A DNA stretch of 27,356 nucleotides from Nemertoderma westbladi (lineage: Eukaryota; Xenacoelomorpha; Nemertodermatida; Nemertodermatidae), in the NCBI GenBank assembly GCA_032718475.1, contig JAUCBJ010002588.1:1-27356 (forward strand), written 5' to 3'. The notes beneath the pieces were generated by a model. The model worked only from the letters and a program-made list of their open reading frames with translations, did not search any database and was not told where the DNA came from. The position numbers and the translations under genes were made by a program. This document shows positions 1-10,685 of the stretch, one piece after another (position 1 is the first letter of the stretch; each line of letters opens with the position of its first letter).

Positions 1-660
1 AGTGTTGCCCCTGTAGAGGAGGTGGAAAATTTCTACCACAATCTACAAGCAGCTACTGATGGAGTGGATCAGCATGCATTCTTAACATTCCTGGGAGACT
101 TTAATGCAAGTCTGCATCAATCACCTACATCGCCCTGGGTCTATAGCAATAGTGTTAACCGAAATTCTGTCCATCTTCAGGATTTTATCTCTGGAAATGG
201 ATTGTTTTCGGCTGGAACCCAGTTCAAGAAGCGAACTGGAAAGCTATGGACTCATAGTGGACCCAGTGGTCACAAGTCCCAGATAGACCATATTCTGTTT
301 CGTAGGAAATACAGGAGCTCTATACAAGACTGTAATGCATTTACACTTCGACCCTTCTCCAGTGATCACCGCCTTATTGTGGCCAAGGTAAGACTTAGTC
401 TGCGTGCTAGCAGAACAACGAAATCTGCCTTGCCGCGGCATGACTGGTCCTCTCTGTTGCAACAGCCAAGTGTGAGATCCAGCTTCACACTACAGCTGAG
501 CAACAGGTATGAGGCTCTTGCCTCTGAGGCGGCAGATCACTGTGAGGGCTATACTGCCTTTACAGAAGCAGTTAAGTTAGCAGCTGCAGAAACAGTTCCT
601 GTATACCCTCGAAACAGGAAAAGGGCCCCCTGGACTGACAACAAAATTCAGAAGTGCTGA
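1..660 (+). pseudogene. LINE endonuclease domain (C-terminal part) ending in a premature TGA
   Basis: This is the C-terminal part of an exonuclease-endonuclease-phosphatase domain, which nicks target DNA to prime reverse transcription. The motif GDFNA (94-108), the segment SQIDHILF (about 277-300) and the catalytic SDH motif (361-369) mark the family. The frame is already open at base 1, so the true start lies upstream; the first internal ATG or GTG is not a real start. The stop at 658-660 is followed in the same frame by continuous protein-like sequence (KAQKESRLKQTTAAKNAV and onward) into the reverse transcriptase. It is therefore best read as a nonsense mutation in one long ORF and not as a natural end. 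Confidence 0.8.
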
Positions 661-2580
661 AATGACCTTCATAAGGCGCAGAAAGAGTCCCGACTCAAAC
701 AGACTACAGCGGCCAAGAATGCAGTTAAGGCTGCATCTAGGTCCCTGAACAGGCAGTACTCTGTTAATCTACAGGAGCTAATAAACCAACAGGTTGATGC
801 CATCAATGATGCTGACGACAGCAGGCAATCATCCCAGGCATGGAAATCAATCAATCTGCTTACCGGGCGGAAAAGCCAACCAACCACCAAGTTTAAGGCT
901 GAATCACCAGCCGATCGCCTCAATGGTTGGAAAGCCCACTTTGAAAAGCTCCTCAATAATGACAGGGTATTGCCTGATAACTTTATAGAAGTAAAAGTGT
1001 CTGAGTCTGTACTCCCAGATATTCCCATTGGCGATATCTCCTTTGCAGAAGTGCAGGCTGCTGCAAAGAGCATTAAGACCAATCGTGCCAGTGGAGTAGA
1101 TGGTGTTCCCCCTGAGGTCTTTAAAATACCTGAGTGTTTAAAGCTCATCTATCCCATCATAGTAGACATGTACCGAACAACAAGAGTCCCACAAGAAATG
1201 AAAACAAATAAGTTGGTGCCAGTTCCCAAGAAGGGCAACCTAACACTCTATGGTTCTTTTCGGGGAATCTCATTGATCTCGATTGCTGCAAAGCTATACA
1301 ATAGGATTCTATTAAATCGCATCAGGGATCCCATTGAGAGACTGCTCCGTGGAAATCAGAATGGGTTCCGTAAAGGTCGTGGGACCATGGAGCCCATTTT
1401 GGCACTTAGAAGGATAATTGAAGAATTATCAAAAAAGAAAGACAGGCATCTGGCTGTTATCTTTGTTGACTTCTTCAAGGCCTTTGATTCAGTCTCTCGC
1501 TCACGTATGTTCAGCATACTTTCATTATATGGGATTCCTGATGAAATTATTGCAGCAATCAGATCAGTATACGATGGTTCGACAACATTTGTGTCTACTG
1601 TTGACGGTGACACAGAACCATTTGAAGTGTTATGGGGCGTCCTCCAAGGAGACACACTTGCACCATTCTTGTTCATTATTGTGGTTGACTATGTTCTACG
1701 CATGTCCTTAGATCATCATAATGATGATGGGGTGATGATAACTCCACCTACTGGCTCCAGAAGTCGAGGAAATCCTGCCAAGTACCTAACTGATCTAGAC
1801 TTTGCTGATGACTTAGGAGTACTCTCAGAATCATTAGAGGGAGCCCAACGGCTCCTCAGCTCATTAGAACATGCTGCTTCTAGTGTTGGTCTTTTTATTA
1901 ACTCCAGAAAGACCAAAATTCTGACCGTTAACTTTGAAAGTCCTCAGCAAGTCTCTGATCGGATGAGCATAAGCTCAAAGGATGGTATGCTTGAGCATGT
2001 GGACGACTTCTGTTACCTGGGATCATGGATCCGGAAGTCAGGTGAGGACCTTCGAATACGTAAGGGAAAGGCATGGGCAGCCTTGAATAGGCTTTCCAGG
2101 ATTTGGAAGTCACCGAGAATTAATCGGAAACTTAAGGTCCGATTATTTAGAGCAGCAGTAGTTCCAGTACTCCTCTATGGGAGTCCATGCTGGGCTCTAA
2201 CTGCTGAGGACACCAAATCTCTGGATGGCACATTCACAAGAATGCTACGCCGGGTTCATTGTGTCAAGTACAATGCACACATCTCCAACCAGACACTATA
2301 TAACATTGGAGGTGTCTCATTGGTTCCCCCAAGCTTGACACTAGAACAAAACCGCCTCCGCTTTGCAGGACATTGCTTTCGCCGTGAGGACCAGCCAGTG
2401 CATAATCTTGTACTTTGGCAGCCTCATGGAGTGAATAAGCATGGTGGACAGCCCATGACTTTCTTGAGACGCATCTTAAAGGACACTGGCCTTAAAGATG
2501 CGGATGATCTAGCAAATGTCATGGGTGATAGGGAGTTGTGGCGGTGCAATTTTGTTGACAAGCCGGCACAGCATTCTTAA
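661..2580 (+). CDS. LINE reverse transcriptase and C-terminal region, same frame as the endonuclease
   Basis: The frame is open from 661; the first in-frame ATG is at 970, giving 536 residues, but homology-like sequence begins upstream of it. Reverse transcriptase blocks appear in order: VPVPKKGNL, then FRGISLISIAAKLYNRIL, NQNGFRKGRG, motif A VDFFKAFDSV (near residue 168 counted from 970), motif B LQGDTLAPFLF (1651-1674 region), the catalytic FADD (1801-1812), and motif D VGLFINSRKTKIL. The aspartates in motif A and FADD are present, so this half could be catalytically competent. The C-terminal segment after CYLGSWI ends with GDRELWRCNFVDKP. Only the TGA at 658 disables the full ORF. It is a transposon gene, not a host gene. 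Confidence 0.85.
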   Translation, partial: NDLHKAQKESRLKQTTAAKNAVKAASRSLNRQYSVNLQELINQQVDAINDADDSRQSSQAWKSINLLTGRKSQPTTKFKAESPADRLNGWKAHFEKLLNNDRVLPDNFIEVKVSESVLPDIPIGDISFAEVQAAAKSIKTNRASGVDGVPPEVFKIPECLKLIYPIIVDMYRTTRVPQEMKTNKLVPVPKKGNLTLYGSFRGISLISIAAKLYNRILLNRIRDPIERLLRGNQNGFRKGRGTMEPILALRRIIEELSKKKDRHLAVIFVDFFKAFDSVSRSRMFSILSLYGIPDEIIAAIRSVYDGSTTFVSTVDGDTEPFEVLWGVLQGDTLAPFLFIIVVDYVLRMSLDHHNDDGVMITPPTGSRSRGNPAKYLTDLDFADDLGVLSESLEGAQRLLSSLEHAASSVGLFINSRKTKILTVNFESPQQVSDRMSISSKDGMLEHVDDFCYLGSWIRKSGEDLRIRKGKAWAALNRLSRIWKSPRINRKLKVRLFRAAVVPVLLYGSPCWALTAEDTKSLDGTFTRMLRRVHCVKYNAHISNQTLYNIGGVSLVPPSLTLEQNRLRFAGHCFRREDQPVHNLVLWQPHGVNKHGGQPMTFLRRILKDTGLKDADDLANVMGDRELWRCNFVDKPAQHS

Positions 2581-2640
2581 AAATGCAGCTGCAATGCAGC
2601 ATGCCGATCCTAGTATCCTAGTAGTAGTGTCCCTAAAAAA

Positions 2641-3188
2641 ATTAAAATTCGTTAACAATTAGTTAATAATTTTAGTAATATAAATAAATTAATAATTTAT
2701 TCATAATATTTCATGTTTATATTACTAATAACTTCTTTGCAAATTAATTATATGAGCAGATTCTAGTTCCACATGTTCTACATGGTCGACTTGATATGTG
2801 TACCAAATGTTGTGAAATTTCATTCAGTACTTTTCGAGACAAGTGTACCTTTGTGTCCAAAAATGTTGTTTTGAGTAAAACGCATTCAAAGTTCTAAACA
2901 ATAAAAATATGTTAGTATTTGCTATTTAGTATCGCAGGCATCTATCTACCTTTATGGAAGTGGTAATTCTCAAAACAAACTCTTTGATGATCAGATGATC
3001 AAAATTAATTATTCAAATTTCATGGAACTATGAAAAAATCAAATAGTCAGTAATTTTGGATGAAAAAATTTAGAAAAAAATTTCAAAAAATGTCAAAAAT
3101 ATTTTTTTCAGCTAAAAAGTTTTCTGAGCAATTCCATTTGTTTAATTCTTTATGTTTTTTGAAGGCGATCAAAATTATCTCTATATGT
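2641..3188. other. AT-rich spacer, no gene seen
   Basis: Between the LINE tail and the Mutator relic the sequence is AT-rich with many stops in all frames and several A runs (3060-3115). I see no coding sequence or RNA gene. Part of it may be decayed sequence of the neighbouring Mutator-type element. Confidence 0.5.
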
Positions 3189-4150
3189 TTACTTACGTTG
3201 CTCGAGTCGAGATGAACGCTTCAGTTCACGGCGAGCTTCCATTTCTGAGTTTTCTAGTTTATTGAGCCGTTCAGTAACTCTAACACATACTTGGTCAATT
3301 TTTGTTAGCCCCCAGTGTTGTAGACCAAGTTTCTTAAATACTCGAAGTCTGATTAGGGCACCCCCATTATAAGTAGCCACAGCATCGTAAACACCAAGTT
3401 CAAGAGTTTCTAGACCGACAAATACTCTTAGGGATTCTAACCCAAATAGAGCTGTTAAAACTTTCATTAATATTTTGTCTTTTACCATGAACACAATTTG
3501 ATAGCAATGTTGGATGGGATAAGCTATTGTAAATTGGTTACATCAAATCCATAATAAGCCTAGGGATAGTTTTAGTGTGTCATGTAAGTTTGTTGTTGAG
3601 CTCAGTTACCTCCTTGGCGGCCGAATCTATTGTTTCCATGGCTACAGCTTTTACAGCAGGAACTATAATTCGATTTATCTGGCTAAAATGTGCCGGTGGT
3701 GGAGGAAGATTCATAATTCGAAACTGGTTGGATTCGAAACTGGTATGCCTCGAGTCAGTCGTTATTATTGGTTGAGAAGTATAGAACTCGGTGAGATTCG
3801 ACGATCGACTTGGCCTAATGGCGTCTAAATCTGAACAGGCTTTACAAACAATACCGAGTTTAGCAGCCAGTCCTCTTTGGTAAACCTTGCTAATATAAAT
3901 ATCCCCGCTAGCACAGTTTGCAGCACAGCCCACAGGACATCTTTGATCGCTTCATTTAGTAATAAAGCTATGTCAAGTATTTGATTTCCAGTTTCCGGCG
4001 AAATTTGACATGGAGCAGGACTTGAACATCTGCGGGTAACTGGAGTTGCGAGTTGTGAGGCCGAAACATCTTTCGTATCTACAATATCTAAACGTTTTTG
4101 GAATTTTGGGAGTATCTATTCCCTTGAAATTTTCGTCTTTTAGATGCCCA
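3189..4150 (-). pseudogene. Mutator-like transposase relic, internally deleted and frameshifted
   Basis: Three pieces on the minus strand resemble the N- and C-terminal parts of the invertebrate Mutator-like transposase family. N-terminal pieces: KRRKFQGNRYSQN (about 4100-4145), then GNQILDIALLL (about 3960-3995), and, after a frame change, a cysteine-containing segment with GLAAKLGIVCKACSD and a later NLPPPPAHF (3580-3933). C-terminal pieces: HGKRQNINESFNSS (about 3450-3489) in one frame, then VFVGLETLELGVYDAV and a basic tail with RRELKRSSRLEQRK (3189-3494) in another. Only about 90 bases separate the halves, so the central region expected to hold the DDE catalytic core is gone. At least three frame breaks make it inactive. 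Family assignment rests on remembered motifs, chiefly HGK-x-QN-x-NESFN and LETLELGVYDAV. Confidence 0.7.
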
Positions 4151-4304
4151 TGATGTCCTTTGACGAGGCATTGATTATTGATATTATCAATAAAATTAAT
4201 ATTACGCAGTAGGCCTATTATAGTATACTGGCAGACTATATTACAGGTCCGGTTATATCAAGTTACTAGAGTAGGCCCTATAGTTTCCACCGTATGTATG
4301 TAGT
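4151..4304. other. Short AT-rich spacer with a TAGGCCTA palindrome
   Basis: No coding potential is visible. The octamer TAGGCCTA occurs at 4210-4217 and recurs elsewhere in the window. Confidence 0.4.
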
Positions 4305-4827
4305 ACACGTTCGTGGGGACTTCGCGCAGCACGTAGTCGGCAAGCCTTGGCATACGGTTCATATAGAGCAAATGGGGCATGTCTAGTTTGGACCCCATAT
4401 CCCATGCTATAAATGTATTCATTCGATATACAATCATATGTTAATCCGCTAGGTGGTGTCAAATTGTTATTCTGCAATTTCGTACTTACCAGTGCACCAC
4501 TGTACAGCAGTACCGTACCGGTAGGCCTATGTCATTACTTCTGAGTCTCTAGCGGATCCCCAATTAAATGTCTTAACTTTTCAATTTCGTAAAAGATAGA
4601 CTTCATGATTCTCTACAGGCCATCAAAATTTCAGCTCAGGAAAATGAGGCCTTCCCGAGAAATTTAACATTTTCTAAAAACCACATAATCTGTCGTAGCT
4701 GACGTCAGACTGCATGATTTTTCACCAAACTTTACAAACTTTCTAAACTTTCTCTCTACTACTTACCTACTAAGTTTGGTTCAATTCCGAACGAGCGATG
4801 CCGAGAAATTCGCGTTCAAACATTTAC

Positions 4828-4860
<33 letters not shown>

Positions 4861-4957
4861 AGACGGACAGACAGACGGACATGCCCCATTTGCCCTATAT
4901 GAACCGTATGCAAAGGCTCGCCGACTACGTGTCTCGCCCCACAGAAAGTAAACGTGT
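4305..4957. repeat. Dispersed repeat pair in inverted orientation (MITE- or SINE-like)
   Basis: The left arm at 4305-4382 and the right arm at 4879-4957 are inverted copies of one another, about 80 bp each. The inner 57 bp are nearly identical (shared cores CACGTAGTCGGC, CATACGGTTCATATAG, CAAATGGGGCATGT) and the outer part aligns with small indels. The roughly 500 bp between them are AT-rich and carry no gene. This could be one fold-back element or two copies of a dispersed repeat inserted in opposite directions. No clear target duplication was found. Confidence 0.7.
4828..4880 (+). repeat. GACA/GACG tetranucleotide microsatellite
   Basis: Runs of CAGACAGACGGACGGACAGA directly abut the right arm of the inverted repeat at 4879. 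The left arm has no matching tract, so the microsatellite belongs to only one of the two copies. Confidence 0.9.
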
Positions 4958-5294
4958 TTCACATTCAGACTTACAGACCTACAGAACCTACAAAAACGAA
5001 CCTACTGTACGTTGCTGGATAGCAAAACATTCATTATGTCACATATATTTAGAGTAACAACAATAAATTCTCCGAAATTGAAGTTATAACAACAACCTAA
5101 CAGCATTCAACGACAATGATACCAGCACACTTATAATACAGTACATGTAACCGAGTTCAAATTTCCCCCCATAACTTATGATATATGTACCATATTATGT
5201 ACGGCGATTATTACAAAAATGAAATGAACAATTCGCAGAATTGGCCGAATTGGGAAATTATTCGTTTGACTAACGGTAACAAAATGTGCAATTT
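4958..5294. other. Unique spacer before the 12-bp satellite
   Basis: No gene or RNA is recognised. The sequence is AT-rich with stops in all frames, and the satellite begins abruptly at about 5295. Confidence 0.5.
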
Positions 5295-8200
5295 CTCGTG
5301 AACTATAACGTGAGCTATAACGTGAACTATAACGTGAACTATAACGTGAGCTATAAAGTGAGCTATAACGTGAGCTATAACGTGAGCTATAACGTGAACT
5401 ATAACGTGAACTATAACGTGAGCTATAACGTGAACTATAACGTGAGCTATAACGTGAGCTATAACGTGAGCTATAACGTGAGCTATAACGTGAGCTATAA
5501 CGTGAGCTATAACGTGAGCTATAACGTGAGCTATAACGTGAGGTATAACGTGAGCTATAACGTGAGCTATAACGTGAGCTATAACGTGAGCTATAACGTG
5601 AGCTATAACGTGAGCTATAACGTGAACTATAACGTGAACTATAACGTGAGCTATAACGTGAACTATAACGTGAGCTATAACGTTAGCTATAAAGTGAGCT
5701 ATAACGTGAGCTATAACGTGAGCTATAACGTGAGCTATAACGTGAGCTATAACGTGAGCTATAACGTGAGGTATAACGTGAGCTATAACGTGAGCTATAA
5801 CGTGAGCTATAACGTGAGCTATAACGTGAGCTATAACGTGAGATATAACGTGAGCTATAACGTGAGCTATAACGTGAGCTATAACTTGAGCTATAACGTG
5901 AGCTATAACGTGAGCTATAACGTGAACTATAACGTGAGCTATAACGTGAACTATAACGTGAGCTATAACGTGAGCTATAACGTGAGCTATAACGTGAACT
6001 ATAACGTGAGCTATAACGTGAGCTATAACGTGAGCTATAACGTGATATATAACGTGAGCTATAACGTGAGCTATAAAGTGAACTATAACGTGAGCTATAA
6101 CGTGAACTATAACGTGAACTATAACGTGAACTATAACGTGAGCTATAACGTGAGCTATAACGTGAGCTATAACGTGAGCTATAACGTGAACTATAACGTG
6201 AGCTATAACGTGAGCTATAACGTGAGCTATAACGTGAGCTATAACGTGAACTATAACGTGAGCTATAACGTGATATATAACGTGAACTATAGCGTGAGCT
6301 ATAACGTGAGCTATAACGTGAGCTATAACGTGAGCTATAACGTGAGCTATAACGTGAGCTATAACGTGAGCTATAACGTGAGCTATAACGTGAACTATAA
6401 CGTGAGCTATAACGTGAGCTATAACGTGAGCTATAACGTGAGCTATAACGTGAGCTATAACGTGAACTATAACGTGAGATATAACGTGAACTATAGCGTG
6501 AGCTATAACGTGAGCTATAACGTGAGCTATAACGTGAGCTATAACGTGAGCTATAACGTGAGCTATAACGTGAGCTATAACGTGAGCTATAACGTGAGCT
6601 ATAACGTGAGCTATAACGTGAACTATAACGTGAGCTATAACGTGAGCTATAACGTGAGCTATAACGTGAGCTATAACGTGAGCTATAACGTGAGCTATAA
6701 CGTGAGCTATAACGTGAGCTATAACGTGAACTATAACGCGAGCTATAACGTGAGCTATAACGTGAGCCATAACGTGAGCTATAACGTGAGCTATAACGTG
6801 AGCTATAACGTGAGCTATAACGTGAGCTATAACGTGAACTATAACGTGAGCTATAACGTGATATATAACGTGAACTATAGCGTGAGCTATAACGTGAGCT
6901 ATAACGTGAGCTATAACGTGAGCTATAACGTGAGCTATAACGTAAACTATAACGTGAGCTATGACGTGAGCTATAACGTGAGCTATAACGTGAACTATAA
7001 CGTGAGCTATAACGTGAGCTATAATGTGAACTATTATAACGTGAGCTATAACGTGAGCTATAACGTGAGCTATAACGTGAGCTATAACATGAGCTATAAC
7101 GTGAGCTATAACGTGAGCTATAACGTGAACTATAACGTGAGCTATAACGTGATATATAACGTGAACTATAGCGTGAGCTATAACGTGAGCTATAACGTGA
7201 GCTATAACGTGAGCTATAACGTGAGCTATAACGTGAACTATAACGTGAGCTATAACGTGAGCTATAACGTGAGCTATAACGTGAGCTATAGCTTGAGCTA
7301 TAACGTGAGCTATAACTTGAGCTATAACTTGAGCTATAACGTGAGCTATAACGTGAGCTATAACGTGAGCTATAACGTGAGCTATAACGTGAGCTATAAC
7401 GTGAGCTATAACTTGAGCTATAACGTGAGATATAACGTGAGCTATAACGTGAGCTATAACGTGAGCTATAACGTGAGCTATATAACGTGAACTATTACGT
7501 GAGCTATAACGTGAGCTATAACGTGAACTATAACGTGAACTATAACGTGAGCTATAACGTGAGCTATAACGTGAACTATAACGTGAGCTATAACGTGAGC
7601 TATAATGTGAACTATTATAACGTGAGCTATAACGTGAGCTATAACGTGAGCTATAACATGAGCTATAACGTGAGCTATAACGTGAGCTATAACGTGAGCT
7701 ATAACGTGAACTATAACGTGAGCTATAACGTGATATATAACGTGAACTATAGCGTGAGCTATAACGTGAGCTATAACGTGAGCTATAACGTGAGCTATAA
7801 CGTGAGCTATAACGTGAGCTATAACGTGAGCTATAACGTGAGCTATAACGTGAGCTATAACGTGAGCTATAACGTGAGCTATAACGTGAGCTATAACGTG
7901 AGCTATAACGTGAGCTATAACGTGAGCTATAACTTGAGCTATAACGTGAGATATAACGTGAGCTATAACGTGAGCTATAACGTGAGCTATAACGTGAGCT
8001 ATATAACGTGAACTATTATGTGAGCTATAACGTGAGCTATAACGTGAACTATAACGTGAACTATAACGTGAACTATTATAACGTGAGCTATAACGTGAGC
8101 TAAAACGTGAGCTATAACGTGAGCTATAACGTGAGCTATAACGTGAACTATAACGTGAGCTATAACGTGAGCTATAACGTGAGCTATAACGTGAGCTATA

Positions 8201-8790
8201 ACGTGAGCTATAACGTGAGCTATAACGTGAGCTATAACGTGAGCTATAACGTGAGCTATAACGTGAGCTATAACTTGAGCTATAACGTGAGATATAACGT
8301 GAGCTATAACGTGAGCTATAACGTGAGCTATAACGTGAGCTATATAACGTGAACTATTATGTGAGCTATAACGTGAGCTATAACGTGAACTATAACGTGA
8401 ACTATAACGTGAACTATTATAACGTGAGCTATAACGTGAACTATAACGTGAGCTATAACGTGAGCTATAACGTGAGCTATAACGTGAGCTATAACGTGAG
8501 CTATAACTTGAGCTATAACGTGAGCTATAACGTGAGCTATATAACGTGAACTATTATGTGAGCTATAACGTGAGCTATAACGTGAACTATAACGTGAACT
8601 ATAACGTGAACTATTATAACGTGAGCTATAACGTGAACTATAACGTGAGCTATAACGTGAACTATAACGTGAACTATAACGTGAACTATTATAACGTGAG
8701 CTATAACGTGAACTATAACGTGAGCTATAACGTGAGCTATAACGTGAGCTATAACGTGAGCTATAACTTGAGCTATAACGTGAACTATTG
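5295..8790 (+). repeat. 12-bp satellite, unit TATAACGTGAGC, about 290 copies
   Basis: The array is about 3.5 kb of a 12-bp unit with a few recurring variants: GAACTA for GAGCTA, AACTTG, AAAGTG, GATATA and TATAGCG. Some units have insertions that shift the phase, such as TATTATAACG (near 7033, 7612, 8076, 8416, 8613, 8688) and TATATAACG (7480, 8001, 8342, 8539). Blocks of units are duplicated: the markers AACTTGAGC and TATATAACG both recur with spacings of 521 and 341 bp. Because 12 is a multiple of 3 and the unit lacks stops in some frames, long ORFs arise on both strands (YNVS repeats on plus, HVIA repeats on minus). I treat these as a by-product and not as genes. Confidence 0.95.
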
Positions 8791-9398
8791 AAAAGAAAGT
8801 TTGATTTTTAGAATCTCCATGAAATTCTGATTCAAAAATGAGGGAAAACCCAAAATATTTTTTAAGACCTCGACCACGTACAGGTTGCCTTAACTGTTTA
8901 TAAATGCAATACTAGTGAGTGTAGGCTACCTGTTTTATGGGCTGCCAGTATCAGTACCCAGGCGCCAGCATTGCCCAATTCTCAAATTTTTATAGCGCAC
9001 TGTACGTGTAAGTGACTACTATGAATCTGGTTTCTAGTAGCAAAATTTTCATTAAATAAATTTGTGTTGAATTGTTATTTCTTACTTGGGATTTCGATTT
9101 TCTTTTTCACTCTCTTCTTCTCATTCTTCCTTGACTAAATTTTATCGCCCAATTCTACCTTCTCGGATTTATCGCCCAACTCTGATTTTCGCCCCCGCTG
9201 TGATTTTTCGCCCCCTTTTTTGGTTCACTGGGGGGGGGGGGGGGGGGGGGCTGCAGCCCCCCCGCCCCGGTGTTCTCAGCCTAGGCTGAGAAGACTGGGG
9301 AGTCATATTTGGTGGGGAGTTATCTCAAGCCTGTTACACCGGTAACACAACGCAACGGCACTACCAGTCTGTAAATGTACACAATGTACGCCTGTACG
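8791..9398. other. Unique spacer with a long G tract and hairpin
   Basis: No convincing gene is present. A 21-G homopolymer at 9230-9250 is followed by CTGCAG and a C-rich run (9257-9268), so the two can pair around a PstI-like hexamer. Upstream (9140-9220) short CGCCC motifs recur (ATCGCCCAA, TTTCGCCCCC). The 67-residue ORF crossing the G tract is low-complexity and not supported. Confidence 0.6.
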
Positions 9399-10157
9399 CA
9401 GTAATTATTACACCGAGACATTGTGTGCTCAGTAATTACACCGAGACATTGTGTGCTCAGTAATTACACCGAGACATTGTGTGCTCAGTAATTACACCGA
9501 GACATTGTGTGCTCAGTAATTACACCGAGACATTGTGTGCTCAGTAATTACACCGAGACATTGTGTGCTCAGTAATTACACCGAGATATTGTGTGCTCAG
9601 TAATTACACCGAGACATTGTGTGCTCAGTAATTACACCGAGACATTGTGTGCTCAGTAATTACACCGAGACATTGTGTGCTCAGTAATTACACCGAGACA
9701 TTGTGTGCTCAGTAATTACACCGAGACATTGTGTGCTCAGTAATTACACCGAGACATTGTGTGCTCAGTAATTACACCGAGACATTGTGTGCTCAGTAAT
9801 TACACCGAGACATTGTGTGCTCAGTAATTACACCGAGACATTGTGTGCTCAGTAATTACACCGAGACATTGTGTGCTCAGTAATTACACCGAGACATTGT
9901 GTGCTCAGTAATTACACCGAGACATTGTGTGCTCAGTAATTACACCGAGACATTGTGTGCTCAGTAATTACACCGAGACATTGTGTGCTCAGTAATTACA
10001 CCGAGACATTGTGTGCTCAGTAATTACACCGAGACATTGTGTGCTCAGTAATTACACCGAGACATTGTGTGCTCAGTAATTACACCGAGACATTGTGTGC
10101 TCAGTAATTACACCGAGACATTGTGTGCTCAGTAATTACACCGAGACATTGTGTGCT
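9399..10157 (+). repeat. 28-bp tandem array, almost perfectly homogeneous
   Basis: A first variant unit of 31 bp (9399-9429) is followed by exactly 26 units of 28 bp (9430-10157), each CAGTAATTAC ACCGAGACAT TGTGTGCT. By eye I see one substitution in the canonical block, C to T at 9587. Such uniformity suggests very recent expansion or ongoing homogenisation. There are no spacers between units, so it is not a CRISPR array. Confidence 0.97.
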
Positions 10158-10214
10158 CATATCAGTCATATCATATCATATCATATCAGTCATGCAGTCA
10201 TATCAGTCAGTCAT
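10158..10214 (+). repeat. ATATC/AGTC simple repeat trailing the 28-bp array
   Basis: Short TATCA and CAGTCA motifs are repeated irregularly directly after the last 28-bp unit. They probably arose from slippage at the array edge. Confidence 0.75.
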
Positions 10215-10593
10215 AACGTTTGAGTGAGTGAATGGATTTTGCTAAAATTATTTGCAAACCTTTTCTACGCCGATGATCTTTCAATATATGTAATAAAATT
10301 AAGAAATTCAAACAAAAATATTTTATTTATTTTTTTTCGTCGGGAAAAAAGTAAATCCTATACAATCCAATGGGCTGCATTTTTCCCAATCGGATAAAAG
10401 TACCGGCACTCACTCCCTTTTCTACCGAATTTGGTGCGCATCGGGCGAAAATCGAACAATTTAAACAATTTCCCTCCGACGAAATATAGGCAATATATAA
10501 TCAATCAGCTGGTTGAACCAATACTTCTTTATTAATTAATATCTAAATTCACAAGCAAATAACGTAATCAAGCAAAATCTTACGTTACAGGCT
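10215..10593. other. 3-prime flank of the eL42 gene
   Basis: AT-rich sequence downstream of the minus-strand eL42 gene, with no ORF of note. It contains the candidate polyadenylation signal listed separately. Confidence 0.4.
10528..10533 (-). terminator. Candidate polyadenylation signal AATAAA for eL42
   Basis: The plus strand reads TTTATT, which is AATAAA on the minus strand, about 155 bases past the eL42 stop. A further AATAAATAAA lies near 10320-10330. The hexamer is short and the sequence AT-rich, so chance occurrence is possible. Confidence 0.4.
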
Positions 10594-10673
10594 GTAACAG
10601 TTACCGTACACAGTAGCGTTACACAATGTAACAGTTACACAGTAGCGTTACACAATGTAACAGTTACACAGCG
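10594..10673 (+). repeat. 29-bp direct repeat, about 2.5 copies, beside the eL42 stop
   Basis: The unit GTAACAGTTACACAGTAGCG followed by TTACACAAT appears as a slightly longer first copy (10594-10627), a full copy (10628-10656) and a partial copy (10657-10673). It ends about 13 bases from the eL42 stop codon and so would lie in the 3-prime UTR. Confidence 0.85.
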
Positions 10674-10685
10674 ATCCAAATAAAC

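Larger units (their letters stand above)
1..2640 (+). mobile_element. RTE-like non-LTR retrotransposon (LINE), 5-prime end outside the window
   Basis: One reading frame (frame 1) is open from the window edge to the stop at 2578-2580, apart from a single TGA at 658-660. It encodes an AP-like endonuclease followed by a reverse transcriptase and a C-terminal region, the domain order of APE-type LINEs. The C-terminal part (CYLGSWI, then RLRFAGHCFRR, then GDRELWR) resembles the RTE and related clades. After the stop there is a short tail with TAG-rich simple sequence (about 2610-2628) and then AT-rich DNA from about 2634, which I take as the 3-prime end of the element. The clade is inferred from remembered motifs, not from an alignment. 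Confidence 0.85.

Noticed and set aside
4253-4477. 74-codon minus-strand ORF over the left inverted-repeat arm
   Set aside because: Its sequence is the dispersed repeat itself and the frame is not kept in the second copy at 4879-4957.
5211-8791. Very long ORFs on both strands (734 and 519 codons) in the 12-bp array
   Set aside because: They follow from a 12-bp unit without stops in those frames. There is no non-repeat domain, and both strands are equally open.
9399-10157. CRISPR-like array of 28-bp direct repeats
   Set aside because: Units are contiguous with no spacers, there are no cas genes, and the context is eukaryotic.
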